Origin: Kitasatospora cheerisanensis KCTC 2395
Lineage (GTDB): Bacteria; Actinomycetota; Actinomycetes; Streptomycetales; Streptomycetaceae
Direction: 5' to 3'
Assembly: GCF_000696185.1 (NCBI RefSeq)
Contig: NZ_KK853997.1
Location: 5,069,602 to 5,133,601 of the forward strand
Length of the DNA stretch: 64,000 nucleotides
In this document: one piece after another, positions 55,551 through 64,000 of the stretch
How the letters are laid out: each line of letters begins with the position of its first letter
How positions within the stretch are numbered: position 1 is the stretch's first letter
Program-made: the position numbers and the translations under genes
The notes under the pieces: generated by a model
The model's input: only the letters and a program-made list of their open reading frames with translations
Databases searched by the model: none
Told to the model about the DNA's origin: nothing

Positions 55551-56480
55551 CTAGAAGCCGCCGTTCACCACCGCGTTCTGCGCCGCACCCGCCGACAGGC
55601 CCCACTTCGCCAGGATCTTGTCGTAGTCGCCGCTGCGGATCACCCGGTCGAGCGCCTTCGCCAGGACGTCCCGCAGCACGGTGTCCTCCTTGGACAGCGC
55701 GATCCCGTACGGCCCCGCCTGCATCTGCTCGCCGGCCACCTGGAACTGCGCCCCGCCCCGGCCCTGCTGCGCCGCGTACGCCGCCGCCGGCGTGTCGCTC
55801 AGGTCGGCGGCCGCCCTGCCCTGCGCCACCAGGGCCAGCGCCTGGTCGTCGGTCTCGGTCGCCTGGATGGTCAGCTTCTTCCGGGACTTCTCGCACAGCC
55901 CGGCCTGACGCTCCGCCAGCGAGGCCTGCACGGTGCCGCGCTGGAGCGCCACCGTCCGCCCGCACAGGTCGTCCAGCGAGGAGACCTTCTGCGGGTTGCC
56001 CTTCGCCACCACGATCGAGGTGCCGGTGATGAAGTAGTCCACGAAGTCCACGCCGGAGTTCATCTTCCGGGCCTGGTCGTCGGTGCCGTCCCGGCGCTGC
56101 AGGTTGTCGGTCATCCCCGACATCACCACGTCGAACTCGCGCGCCTGCAGGCCCAGGAACAGCCGGTCGAACGGCACCTCGGCGAACTGCACCCGCACCC
56201 CGAGCGCGCCGGCCAGCGCGTTCGCCAGGTCCACGTCCAGGCCGTCCGGCTTGCCCTGGGCGTTCTTGAAGCCGATCGGGGCGTAGCTCAGGTCGGTGCC
56301 GATCCGCAGCACCCCCGAGGAGCGGACCTGCTCGGGCAGCTGGTCGTGCAGGTCGGAGGCCACCGAACCGCCCGACGAGGCCGAACTGCCGCACGCGGCC
56401 AGCAGCAGTGAACCCGCCGCCGCGGCGACGGTGAGTCGGAGCCGGGCGCCGGAACCGGAGGGGTGGGTGGCCAACGACAT
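55551..56480 (-). CDS. Amino-acid ABC transporter substrate-binding lipoprotein (second copy)
   Basis: A 309-residue paralogue of the 54350 protein. Lipobox LLAAC, then VLRIGTDLSYAPIGFKNAQG, GLDVDLANALAGALGVRVQF and VVMSGMTDNLQRRDGTDDQA. ATG 56480 behind AGGAGG. No permease of its own; separated from the operon by 301 bp with a possible promoter, so it may present another amino acid to the same permease. Insertions such as TDDQARKMN distinguish it from the first copy. Confidence 0.93.
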   Translation of the reverse strand: MSLATHPSGSGARLRLTVAAAAGSLLLAACGSSASSGGSVASDLHDQLPEQVRSSGVLRIGTDLSYAPIGFKNAQGKPDGLDVDLANALAGALGVRVQFAEVPFDRLFLGLQAREFDVVMSGMTDNLQRRDGTDDQARKMNSGVDFVDYFITGTSIVVAKGNPQKVSSLDDLCGRTVALQRGTVQASLAERQAGLCEKSRKKLTIQATETDDQALALVAQGRAAADLSDTPAAAYAAQQGRGGAQFQVAGEQMQAGPYGIALSKEDTVLRDVLAKALDRVIRSGDYDKILAKWGLSAGAAQNAVVNGGF

Positions 56481-57045
56481 GACGGGTCCTCCTGTGGGAG
56501 AGGTGGTGCGGGTCCCCGACACGGTGCGCGGGAGTGTGCGACCGGGCGTGGTGGCTGCCCGGACACGACCCGAAAGGCGCGGGAACGTCCGGACAACGGT
56601 GGTGGAACTCCGGATACTGCCATCCCGCCCTGAGGTCTCAGGTCGCGGGTGTGTCAGAATCTGCTAACGGGTGACCCCCGACGCAGAACTCAGACCGCCG
56701 GTTCGCCACAGGGCCGGGGTGCGAACGAACGGAAGCCGTCACCGGCTCCGTATCCGAAGCACCAGCTCCCCTCCGTGTCTGCGTTCACTCCTGCGAGTGC
56801 CTGCGGACCCCTCGCTTCGGGGGCCACGCGGAACAAGACGGACCCGGCGCACGGTGCGATGCCGGTGTCCCGACGAACAGCGCAGAACACCGAAAACCCT
56901 CACCCGAGGGCGCCCGCCCGACGGCAGCGCCCCGACCCGGCCACGGGTACGCCACCGACGGCGTGCCCGCCTTCGCGCACCGGCGCGCGGAGCGGGTCGA
57001 AGTCCGTCGGAAGCGCGCCTTCGCTGATATGACGAAGAGGTCATT
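56481..57045. other. 565-bp gap between divergent genes, no gene recognised
   Basis: Space between the leftward second binding protein and rightward malic enzyme. Open frames here are rich in Arg/Pro and lack family signatures or good ribosome sites. The part near 56530-56670 should carry the promoter for 55551, and the end has GAAGAGG before the malic enzyme GTG. No strong inverted repeats noticed. Confidence 0.4.
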
Positions 57046-58239
57046 GTGGCAGCGGAGATCATCACCGACACCCAGAGCACGGACGATCCGGTCGACGCCG
57101 TCTTCGCGCTGCACCGCGGCGGCAAGATGGAAGTCCGGGCCACCGTTCCCGTGCGCGACGCGGACGACCTGTCCCTCGCCTACACCCCCGGCGTCGCCCG
57201 GGTCTGCACCGCCATCGCCGAACAGCCCGCGCTGGTCAACGACTACACCTGGAAGGCCAACACCGTCGCCGTCGTCACCGACGGCACCGCGGTGCTCGGC
57301 CTCGGCGACATCGGCCCCGAGGCCTCACTGCCCGTCATGGAGGGCAAGGCCATCCTGTTCAAGCAGTTCGGCGGCGTCGACGCGGTGCCGATCGCGCTGG
57401 CCTGCACCGGGGTCGACGAGATCGTCGAGACCGTGGTCCGGCTGGCCCCGTCCTTCGGCGGCGTCAACCTGGAGGACATCTCGGCCCCGCGCTGTTTCGA
57501 GATCGAGAAGCAGCTCCAGGAGCGGCTCGACATCCCGGTCTTCCACGACGACCAGCACGGCACCGCGATCGTCACCACCGCCGCCCTGTGGAACGCCGCC
57601 AAGGTGACGGACCGCCGGATCGGCGACCTGCGGGCCGTCATCTCCGGCGCCGGCGCGGCCGGCATCGCGATCGCCAAGATGCTGCTCGCCGCCGGCATCG
57701 GCGACGTCGCCGTCTGCGACCGCCGCGGCGTGGTGTACGAGGGCCGCGGCGACCTCACCGACGTCAAGGCGGAGATCGCGGCGCTCACCAACCGCACCGG
57801 CCTCAAGGGCAGCCTCGCCGACGCGCTGAACGGCGCGGACGTCTTCATCGGCGTCTCCGGCGGCACCGTCCCCGAGGAGGCCGTCGCCACCATGGCGCCC
57901 GGCTGCTTCATCTTCGCGATGGCCAACCCGACCCCGGAGATCCACCCCGAGGTCGCGCACCGCCACGCCGCCGTGGTCGCCACCGGGCGCTCCGACTTCC
58001 CGAACCAGATCAACAACGTGCTGGCCTTCCCGGGCATCTTCGCCGGCGCGCTGTCGGTCCGGGCCAGCCGGATCTCCGAGGGCATGAAGCTCGCCGCGGC
58101 GAAGGCCCTGGCGGGCGTCGTCGCCGAGGAGCTGACCCCGCAGAAGGTCATCCCGTCCCCGTTCGACGAGCGCGTCGCCCCGGCGGTCACCCGCGCGGTC
58201 GCGGAGGCCGCGAAGGCGGAGGGCCTCGCGCGCGTCTGA
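57046..58239 (+). CDS. Malic enzyme (malate dehydrogenase, oxaloacetate-decarboxylating)
   Basis: A 397-residue enzyme that converts malate to pyruvate and CO2 with NAD(P) reduction. Active-site segments: LAYTPGVARVCTAIAEQP, GKAILFKQFGGVDAVPIALA, and metal-binding FHDDQHGTA; the dinucleotide fold shows ISGAGAAGIAIAKMLLAAG. Short MaeB-like form without the phosphotransacetylase domain. GTG 57046 behind GAAGAGG. Neighbourhood matches the S. coelicolor enzyme reported as NADP-dependent (from memory); cofactor preference cannot be read safely from the sequence. Confidence 0.93.
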   Translation: MAAEIITDTQSTDDPVDAVFALHRGGKMEVRATVPVRDADDLSLAYTPGVARVCTAIAEQPALVNDYTWKANTVAVVTDGTAVLGLGDIGPEASLPVMEGKAILFKQFGGVDAVPIALACTGVDEIVETVVRLAPSFGGVNLEDISAPRCFEIEKQLQERLDIPVFHDDQHGTAIVTTAALWNAAKVTDRRIGDLRAVISGAGAAGIAIAKMLLAAGIGDVAVCDRRGVVYEGRGDLTDVKAEIAALTNRTGLKGSLADALNGADVFIGVSGGTVPEEAVATMAPGCFIFAMANPTPEIHPEVAHRHAAVVATGRSDFPNQINNVLAFPGIFAGALSVRASRISEGMKLAAAKALAGVVAEELTPQKVIPSPFDERVAPAVTRAVAEAAKAEGLARV

Positions 58240-58248
58240 GCCGAGGGC

Positions 58249-58298
58249 CGCGAGGAACTGCGCGGAGGGAGCACCTCCGCTCCGCGCAGTTCCTCGCG
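58249..58298 (+). terminator. Terminator after malic enzyme
   Basis: A 19-bp perfect stem (arms 58249-58267 and 58280-58298) beginning nine bases after the stop codon, with a 12-base loop. Confidence 0.9.
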
Positions 58299-58384
58299 CC
58301 GTCCGGTGGTGCGCTCCCCGCTGTGCGGCCCGTCACAGTGAGTCGTGGTTAACAGCCGGGTGGGAGCGGGGCTATGGTCCGGGC

Positions 58385-59347
58385 ATGTTTGCTGCCTATG
58401 CCGCCCGTATCAGTCCTGACGACCCGTTGAGCGCGCTGGAGCTGGGCGAGTTGCCCGAGCCCGAGGTGCGGCCGGGCTGGAGCGTGGTGACGGTGAAGGC
58501 CGCCACGCTGAACCACCACGACCTGTGGTCGCTGCGGGGGGTGGGCCTGCCGGCGGAGCGGCTGCCGATGATCCTCGGGTGCGACGCGTCCGGGGTGGAC
58601 GAGCACGGCAACGAGGTGGTGATCCACTCGGTGATCGGGCAGAGCGGCCACGGGGTGGGCCCGGACGAGCCGCGGTCGATCCTCACCGAGCGCTACCGGG
58701 GGACGTTCGCCCAGCGCGTCGCGGTGCCCACCTGGAACCTGCTGCCGAAGCCGAAGGAACTGAGCTTCGAGGAGGCGGCCTGCTTGCCGACCGCCTGGCT
58801 GACCGCGTACCGGATGCTGTTCACCAACGCGGGCGTGAAGCCGGGCGACACCGTGCTGGTGCAGGGCGCCGGCGGCGGGGTGTCGACCGCGCTGGTGGTG
58901 CTGGCGAAGGCCGCCGGGCTGCGGGTCTGGGTGACCGGCCGGGACGAGGCCAAGCGGGCCCGCGCGGTGGAGCTCGGCGCGGACGCCGCGTTCGAGAGCG
59001 GGGCCCGGCTGCCCGAGCGGGTGGACGCGGTGATGGAGACGGTGGGCGCGGCGACCTGGTCGCACTCGGTGAAGTCGCTGCGGCCGGGCGGCACCATCGT
59101 GATCTCGGGGGCGACCAGCGGGCCGAGCCCGAAGGCCGCCGAGCTGAACCGGATCTTCTTCCTGGAGCTGAAGGTGGTCGGCTCGACCATGGGCTCCAAG
59201 GAGGAGCTGGCCGGCCTGCTGGCGCTGTGCGCGAACTCCGGGGTCCGCCCGGTGATCGACTCGGTGCGCCCGCTGGCCGAGGCCCGGTCGGCGTTCGAGC
59301 AGCTGGAGCGCGGCCAGGTGTTCGGCAAGCTGGTGCTGACGCCGTGA
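58385..59347 (+). CDS. Medium-chain dehydrogenase/reductase (quinone oxidoreductase-like)
   Basis: A 320-residue NADPH-type oxidoreductase. N-terminal GroES-like domain with LNHHDLWSLRGVG and LGCDASGVDEHG; Rossmann domain with VLVQGAGGGVSTALVVLAKA. The cysteines that bind structural zinc in alcohol dehydrogenases are absent, and a catalytic zinc set is not evident, so it belongs to the zinc-free quinone reductase branch. ATG 58385 is separated from malic enzyme by a terminator, so it has its own promoter. Confidence 0.9.
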   Translation: MFAAYAARISPDDPLSALELGELPEPEVRPGWSVVTVKAATLNHHDLWSLRGVGLPAERLPMILGCDASGVDEHGNEVVIHSVIGQSGHGVGPDEPRSILTERYRGTFAQRVAVPTWNLLPKPKELSFEEAACLPTAWLTAYRMLFTNAGVKPGDTVLVQGAGGGVSTALVVLAKAAGLRVWVTGRDEAKRARAVELGADAAFESGARLPERVDAVMETVGAATWSHSVKSLRPGGTIVISGATSGPSPKAAELNRIFFLELKVVGSTMGSKEELAGLLALCANSGVRPVIDSVRPLAEARSAFEQLERGQVFGKLVLTP

Positions 59348-59351
59348 ACGA

Positions 59352-59390
59352 CGAGGAGCCCCCGACCCCGTCCGGTCAGGAGGCTCCTCG
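59352..59390. terminator. Terminator between the oxidoreductase and PadR genes
   Basis: Perfect 9-bp arms cgaggagcc (59352-59360) and ggctcctcg (59382-59390) between two convergent genes, able to act in both directions. Confidence 0.7.
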
Positions 59391-59407
59391 GGTCTGCTGC
59401 CGCGCCG

Positions 59408-60397
59408 TCAGCGCCGGTGCAGGGCACGGGCCGCGGCGGCCAGCGCCTGCTGGGCGCGGGCCAGTCCGGCGGCGTCCACGCCGCTGTCGCGGGCGGTGTC
59501 GCGGACGTGGTCGCGGAACCGGTCGAGCAGGCGCTCCAGTTCGCGGGCCGGGTCGCCGGCCGGGTCGGTGCGGGCCCAGTCCGGCAGGTCGGCGGGGGCG
59601 TCGTCCTTGTCGAGGTCGATCCGGACGGGCTCCTCGGCGGGCGTGCCGGGGGAGCCCCAGCGGGCGGCGTCGGCCAGCGAGCCGAGGCCGCGGGTGAGTT
59701 CGGCCAGGCCCTCGGCGAGGCCGGTGGACCAGTCGCCGTGCGAGGTGTGCTCGCGGACCTGCTCCTCGATCCGGCGCTTGAGCCGCAGGGCCTCCTGCTG
59801 GGCGGCGGTGCGGGCGGCCCTGGACTGCTCGCGCAGCCGCTTGGTCTCCGCCTCGGCGGCCTTGGCCTGCTGCCGGGCCGCCTTCTCCTGCTCCTTGGCG
59901 CGCCGGGCCTGCTCCTTGGCCTCGGCCTTGAGCCGGGCGAACTCGTCCTTGGCGCGCTGCCAGGACTCCTTGCTCTGCCAGGGCGCGGCGAACGGGTCGC
60001 CGGCGGCGGCCGGGGTGTCCTTGGCCTGCTGCCAGAGTTCGGCGCGCAGGTCCTTGGCGCTGTCCCGGACGTCCTGCCGGATGGCGCCGGCCAGCTGGCC
60101 GACCGAGTCGTGGATCTCCGCCTCCAGGGACGTCAGTTCGTCCTGGCGGGAGGCGAGTTCGGTGCGCCCGGTGTCGGTCAGCCGGTAGACCTTGCGGCCG
60201 CCCTCGGTGGTGTGGCTGACCAGTCCCTCGGCCTCCAGCTTGGCGAGCCGGGGGTAGACGGTGCCCGCGGAGGGCGCGTACAGGCCGTGGAACCGCTCCT
60301 CCAGCAGGCGGATCACCTCGTACCCGTGCCGAGGGCTCTCGTCGAGCAGCTTCAGCAGGTACAGGCGGAGCCGGCCGTGGCCGAACACCGGGGTCAT
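59408..60397 (-). CDS. PadR-family regulator with a long coiled-coil extension
   Basis: A 329-residue protein. The first 100 residues are a PadR winged helix: RLRLYLLKLLDESPRHGYEV, then SAGTVYPRLAKLEAEGLVSH. From about 100 to 220 it has a coiled coil rich in Lys/Ala/Gln (AKEQARRAKEQEKAARQQAK), then a disordered acidic part and a final helical segment. PadR repressors are normally 100-190 residues, so the tail is unusual. Its ribosome site AAGGAGG lies in the end of the DUF4097 gene, coupling both. Confidence 0.9.
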   Translation of the reverse strand: MTPVFGHGRLRLYLLKLLDESPRHGYEVIRLLEERFHGLYAPSAGTVYPRLAKLEAEGLVSHTTEGGRKVYRLTDTGRTELASRQDELTSLEAEIHDSVGQLAGAIRQDVRDSAKDLRAELWQQAKDTPAAAGDPFAAPWQSKESWQRAKDEFARLKAEAKEQARRAKEQEKAARQQAKAAEAETKRLREQSRAARTAAQQEALRLKRRIEEQVREHTSHGDWSTGLAEGLAELTRGLGSLADAARWGSPGTPAEEPVRIDLDKDDAPADLPDWARTDPAGDPARELERLLDRFRDHVRDTARDSGVDAAGLARAQQALAAAARALHRR

Positions 60398-60398
60398 C

Positions 60399-61292
60399 TC
60401 AGGCCTCCTTGGTCAGGTCGAGCGGGCCGGCGGGCAGCTCCTTGGCCGGCCGGTCCTCCTCGGCGTCGGGACGGCGCTGCACGGTGACCGCGCCGGTGAC
60501 GGTGGTCACCTGGAGGCGGCCCTGGCCGGCGCCGAGCTGGCCGGAGAGCTTCTTGGAGCCCCAGCCGCCGCCGACGGTGAGCTCGTCGAAGGCGCTGGAG
60601 AGGGTTCCGCTGGTGGTGCCCGCCTCGACCTTGGCGTCGGCGAACGAGGGCAGCCGGACGCCGACCGGGCCGGCGACGGTGGTGACGCCGATGTCGGTGG
60701 GGGTGGCGGCGTCCAGGTCGAGGGTGACCGCGCCGGACACCGAGTGGGCGCGGATCCGGGTGGCGCTGCCGGCCACCAGGGTGACCGCGCCGGAGACCGT
60801 GTTGACCTTCAGCTCGCCGGACAGGCCCTCGGCGTCCACGTCGCCGGAGACGGTGTTGGCGGAGACCGCGCCGGTCAGGCCGGCGAGCGTGGTGCCGCCG
60901 CTGGCGCCGTGCACCCCGACCTCGCCGGCGATGCCGGAGACGGTGGCGTGCGCGGAGACCGTGCCGACCTTGACCGAGGCGGCTGCCGGCACGGCCACCG
61001 TGACCTCGACGCGGCGCTTGCGGCGCAGGCCCGAGAAGTAGGACTTGACGCTGTGCACGGACTTCGCGGCCTCGCCGAACTCGGACCAGCTGAGGTCCTT
61101 GTAGGTGACGGTGAGCACCCCGTCGACCAGGGTGACCTGGAGCGGCTCGCCCTCCAGGGCGGCCACTTCGAGGCGTGCCGGTCCCTCGGTGGGGACCACG
61201 TTCACGGTGCCGTCGACGACCCGCACGTGCAGGATGTGCACGGTCTCGTCGAAGGTGATGGTCTCGCTGCTGTCTACCGTCCGCTCGAACAT
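60399..61292 (-). CDS. DUF4097 beta-helix protein
   Basis: A 297-residue protein dominated by DUF4097 repeats: VSANTVSGDVDAEGLSGELK, VNTVSGAVTLVAGSATRIRA, HSVSGAVTLDLDAATPTDIG. Each turn repeats VSG. The family forms a right-handed beta-roll and is usually paired with PadR or anti-sigma regulators; role in envelope stress is suspected but not established. No signal peptide seen. ATG 61292 behind GGGGAG. One base separates its stop from the PadR start codon. Confidence 0.9.
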   Translation of the reverse strand: MFERTVDSSETITFDETVHILHVRVVDGTVNVVPTEGPARLEVAALEGEPLQVTLVDGVLTVTYKDLSWSEFGEAAKSVHSVKSYFSGLRRKRRVEVTVAVPAAASVKVGTVSAHATVSGIAGEVGVHGASGGTTLAGLTGAVSANTVSGDVDAEGLSGELKVNTVSGAVTLVAGSATRIRAHSVSGAVTLDLDAATPTDIGVTTVAGPVGVRLPSFADAKVEAGTTSGTLSSAFDELTVGGGWGSKKLSGQLGAGQGRLQVTTVTGAVTVQRRPDAEEDRPAKELPAGPLDLTKEA

Positions 61293-61314
61293 GTCCGGCT
61301 CCCCGTCCTCCCAT

Positions 61315-61358
61315 ACGCGATGTATCGCGTTGTCGTTGATATTTACGATATATCGCGT
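61315..61358. promoter_or_regulatory. Two palindromic operators upstream of the DUF4097-PadR operon
   Basis: acgcgatgtatcgcgt (61315-61330) is a perfect palindrome with a two-base centre; acgatatatcgcgt (61345-61358) repeats the core 30 bp upstream. Separation of about three helical turns and the AT-rich sequence between suggest that the PadR protein represses its own promoter here. Confidence 0.7.
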
Positions 61359-61454
61359 CGGGCGGAAGTCAAGGCGGCCCGGCCCCGATCCGCACCCGGA
61401 CCGCATCCCCATCCGACCCCGAGAGCACCCCGAGGCCGACCCCCGGAACGCCGA

Positions 61455-61486
61455 CGGCCCGGCAGGCGAAATCGCCTGCCGGGCCG
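61455..61486 (-). terminator. Terminator of the small conserved gene
   Basis: A 15-bp perfect stem (cggcccggcaggcga at 61455-61469, complement at 61472-61486) with a two-base loop, 16 bp beyond the stop of the 61503 gene. Confidence 0.85.
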
Positions 61487-61502
61487 CACTGGTGACGCTG
61501 CG

Positions 61503-61682
61503 TCAGTCCTCGTCCTCATCGTCCAGCCGGGCCAGCCAGGTGGCCAGCCGCTCCACCGGCACCTCGAAGTCCGGGTTCAGGTCCACGAACTCCCGCAGGC
61601 GTTCGGCCAGCCACTCGAAAGTGACCTCCTCCTCGCCTCGCCGGCTCTCCAACTCCTCGATGCCGCGGTCGGTGAAGTACAC
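61503..61682 (-). CDS. Small conserved Streptomyces protein (DUF6104-like)
   Basis: A 59-residue acidic protein from GTG 61682: VYFTDRGIEELESRRGEEEV, TFEWLAERLREFVDLNPDFE, VPVERLATWLARLDDEDED. Highly characteristic of a short protein conserved in Streptomyces, which I associate with DUF6104. The start is taken at GTG because the family begins MYFTDRG. Function unknown. Confidence 0.8.
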   Translation of the reverse strand: MYFTDRGIEELESRRGEEEVTFEWLAERLREFVDLNPDFEVPVERLATWLARLDDEDED

Positions 61683-61740
61683 GGTGTTCTCGCTCCGGTG
61701 GTGGTTCTGGTACGCCGCCGCCCAGGATAGTGCGCCCCGA

Positions 61741-63458
61741 TCAGCCCTCGTACCGGTAGTAGCCGATCGACAGCCGGACGGCGTCGGAGCCCGTGTCGTG
61801 GCTGACGATCCGCACCACCCCGATGCTCCGGTCCTTCCGGTTGCGGACGCAGAACACCCGCCCGGCCGGCAGGTCCGCCCAGGCCAGGTGGGCGGCCGGG
61901 CTGCGGTCGACGCCGTCCGAGCACTGCTGCGCCGTGAGCGGGTCCGACCGGCCGACGTACATGTCGAAGTCGGTGTCCACCCGCAGCCCGTCCGCGGTCG
62001 GGTCCGCGAAGGTCGCCGAAGTGCCGCTCGGCGCGACCCGGCCGTTCGGCAGGTCGAAGCCGTAGTCGGCGCTGGGCGAGGCGAGCTCCCGGTTCTCGTA
62101 CACCGCGAGGTAGCCGCCGGCCGACGCGGACTCCTGCGGCGAGGCGGGGGCGCTCGGCCGCGGACTCGACGGGCGGGGGTCGGACGGCGGCGAGGACGAG
62201 GGCCGGTCACCGCTGCGGGTGCCGGAGGCGGCCGGGCCGGCCTGCTGGGAGGTGCCACCGGTGTCCTGCTGGAGGCTCCGCATCAGCGCCAGCCCGCCGG
62301 CCGTGCCCGCCAGCAGGGTCACCAGGACCACCACCAGCAGGGTCCGCCAGGACACCCCGCCGCGCGGCGGCCCGGTGCGGGCGGGGCCGGAGCCTGCGTC
62401 GGCGCGGGCGCGGGCTCGGGCGCGTGGGCCGGGACCACCGGGGGAGCGGACGGCATGGTGGGCACCGGCACCACGGTCGGCACGGGCGCGGCGGCCGGTG
62501 CCGGCAGCGGCGTCGGCGGGGTCCGGGGCAGGTCCGCGCGGCGGGTGATCTCGGTGTTCACCTGGCCCGGCAGCCAGTCCTCGCCGAACCTCAACTGCCC
62601 GCCCACCACCGGGTGTTCGCGGGCCGCCCGGATCAGCTCCGGCGGCGTCGGCCGGTCCTGCGGGGCCTTCGCCAGGCAGCGCGCCACCAGCTCGCGCAGC
62701 GGCGCCGGAACGCTGCCCAGGTCCGGCTCCTCGTGCACCACCCGGTACAGCACCGCGCTCTCCGGCCCGTCCCCGAACGGCGGGGCGCCGCCCGCCACGT
62801 ACGCCGTCAGCGAGCCCAGCGCGAACACGTCGGTGGCCGGGGTGATCGGGCCGCCCTGCGCCTGCTCCGGCGACATGAACGCGGGCGAGCCGATCCGGTA
62901 GCCGGTGCCGGTCAGCGCCGTGGCGTCGGCCGCCCGGGCGATCCCGAAGTCGATCACCCGCGGCCCGTCCGCCGCCACCAGCACGTTCGCCGGCTTCAGG
63001 TCCCGGTGCACCACCGCCACGCTGTGGATCGCCTGCAGCGCCTCCGCGATCCCGCCGACCAGCAGCAGCACCGTCCGCACCGGCAGCGCCCCGTGCTCGC
63101 GCACCACCTGCTGCAGCGACGGCCCGGGCACGTACGAGGTGACCAGCCACGGCGCACCGGAGTCCAGGCCGCCCGAGTCGATCACCTGCGCGGTGTACAG
63201 CCCGTGGATCCGCTGCGCGCTGCTCACCTCCTGCGCGAAACGGCGCCGGAACTCGCCGTCCTCGGCGAACTCCGGGCGGACCACCTTCACCGCCACCGGC
63301 CGCCCGCCCGGCGTGTACGACAGGTACACCCGGCCCATCCCGCCCGACCCCAGCCGGGCGAACAGCCGGTAGCCGCCGACCTCGCGCGGATCGTCCGGGA
63401 GCAGCGGCTGGAACACCGGAGGAAGCGGGACGGAGTGCTGCGGACTGTCGGCTGGCAT
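61741..63458 (-). pseudogene. PknB-like membrane Ser/Thr protein kinase, interrupted by a one-base frameshift
   Basis: Reading from ATG 63458, the kinase domain has glycine loop GSGGMGRV (37-44), Lys58, HRDLKPAN (151-158), DFG (170-172) and SPAFMSPEQAQGG. After a Pro/Ala linker the frame changes near 62367: the continuing sequence in -1 is GGVSWRTLLVVVLVTLLAGT (membrane helix) and an extracellular domain ending IGYYRYEG at 61741. One missing C in the gggcc run would restore a protein of about 572 residues. As written the kinase would stop at 62319 after GCPGGPCWWWSW, losing its anchor. Deletion or assembly error cannot be separated here. Confidence 0.8.
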
Positions 63459-63619
63459 GCGGCGAATCCCCCTCGGAACGAGCGAACCCGGCCCGGCCGC
63501 GCCCGCGGGAGGCGCCGCGGCCCGGCGGCGGAAACCGGCGAGGGACAACCTATCGATCCGTCAGTTCCCTTGCAGCACAAGGGAACTGGCCAATCCCGGA
63601 AACGGCAACGGAGACGGAA

Positions 63620-63655
63620 ACGGCCCCGCCCCCGGAGACCGGGGACGAGGGCCGT
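63620..63655 (-). terminator. Probable terminator after 2-oxoglutarate dehydrogenase
   Basis: Inverted repeat with outer arms acggccc (63620-63626) and gggccgt (63649-63655) and further G/C pairing inside, just beyond the stop of the leftward gene. Confidence 0.6.
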
Positions 63656-63678
63656 GCAGACCGGGCGGCGTCAGCGCG

Positions 63679-64000
63679 TCAGAGCGCGAACACCTCGTCG
63701 ATCAGCGCCTTCTGCTCGGCCGCGTGACGCTTGGCCGAGCCGACCGCGGGGGCCGAGGAGGCCGTGCGGGCGACGCGGCGCAGGCGGGCGCCGCCGTTGG
63801 CGGAGCGGCCGATGACGACCTGCAGGTGGTCGACCAGGTTCATCGCGATGAACGGCCAGGCACCCTGGTTGGCCGGCTCCTCCTGCGCCCAGACGAACTG
63901 GACGTTCTCGCCGTAGCGGGCCAGCTCCTCCTGGAGCTCGGCGATCGGCAGCGGGTACAGGCGCTCGACGCGGACGATGGCGGTGTCGATGACGCCGCGC
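63679..64000 (-). CDS. sucA: 2-oxoglutarate dehydrogenase E1 (multifunctional, SucA/Kgd type), C-terminal part
   Basis: Only the last 106 codons are inside the window. They read RGVIDTAIVRVERLYPLPIA, ELARYGENVQFVWAQEEPAN, QGAWPFIAMNLVDHLQVVIG and end RHAAEQKALIDEVFAL. This is the conserved C-terminus of the E1 component of the 2-oxoglutarate dehydrogenase complex, which decarboxylates 2-oxoglutarate with thiamine diphosphate in the TCA cycle; in actinobacteria the protein is usually the fused multifunctional form. The rest lies beyond 64000. Confidence 0.93.
   Translation of the reverse strand, partial: RGVIDTAIVRVERLYPLPIAELQEELARYGENVQFVWAQEEPANQGAWPFIAMNLVDHLQVVIGRSANGGARLRRVARTASSAPAVGSAKRHAAEQKALIDEVFAL

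Noticed and set aside
56649..57143. Several open frames between the second amino-acid binding protein and malic enzyme
   Set aside because: Arg/Pro-rich, no ribosome sites or family signatures, and mutually overlapping in different frames.

Overview
The window is high-GC actinobacterial DNA, almost certainly from the family Streptomycetaceae (Streptomyces or Kitasatospora). The evidence is third-position G/C bias in every gene, GTG/TTG starts, a WhiB-family regulator, a nickel superoxide dismutase with its SodX protease, a SigH/anti-sigma pair and DasR-type dre operators. From memory, the host gene order (DasA-like binding proteins, PdtaS-type kinase, wblE, diacylglycerol kinase, sigH with its anti-sigma factor, sodN, sodX, glutamate-type ABC transporter, malic enzyme, oxidoreductase, 2-oxoglutarate dehydrogenase) resembles one chromosomal neighbourhood of Streptomyces coelicolor. 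The two host arms are one locus split by an insertion.

Left host arm (1-11738): two DasA-like sugar-binding lipoproteins diverge from an intergenic region carrying five dre-like palindromes. A SIS-domain sugar-phosphate enzyme follows, then a sensor kinase whose promoter also has dre-like sites. Next come wblE, a lipid kinase, a membrane protein, sigH with its anti-sigma gene, an acetyltransferase, and a GntR/membrane-protein pair.

Prophage (11739-50965, about 39.2 kb): a temperate siphovirus of HK97 type lies between two identical 40-bp copies of the 3' end of sodN. Order from the left: tyrosine integrase, repressor and Cro-like gene back to back, an early region of small overlapping genes with a replication-initiation gene that may contain the origin, HNH, terminase, portal, MuF, scaffold, capsid, an embedded glycosyltransferase, connectors, tail tube, G/GT chaperones with a -1 frameshift, tape measure, distal tail and fibre genes, an oppositely oriented secreted-protein gene, SGNH hydrolase, CHAP endolysin and holin. 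A regulatory and accessory segment (46.3-50.9 kb) follows. It ends with a LuxR-type regulator divergent from a short secreted peptide that contains DSSWGG twice, the best candidate here for an undescribed signalling pair.

Right host arm (50966-64000): sodN and sodX, a CGNR zinc-finger gene, an amino-acid ABC transporter with two paralogous binding proteins, malic enzyme, a medium-chain reductase, a PadR/DUF4097 pair, a small conserved protein, a frameshifted membrane Ser/Thr kinase and the 3' end of 2-oxoglutarate dehydrogenase. Several genes, mainly in the prophage early region but also the host kinase, are interrupted by single-base indels at short G/C runs. Nearly all are one-base losses, so either decay or assembly error could be the cause. 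I saw no tRNA, rRNA, insertion sequence or CRISPR array.
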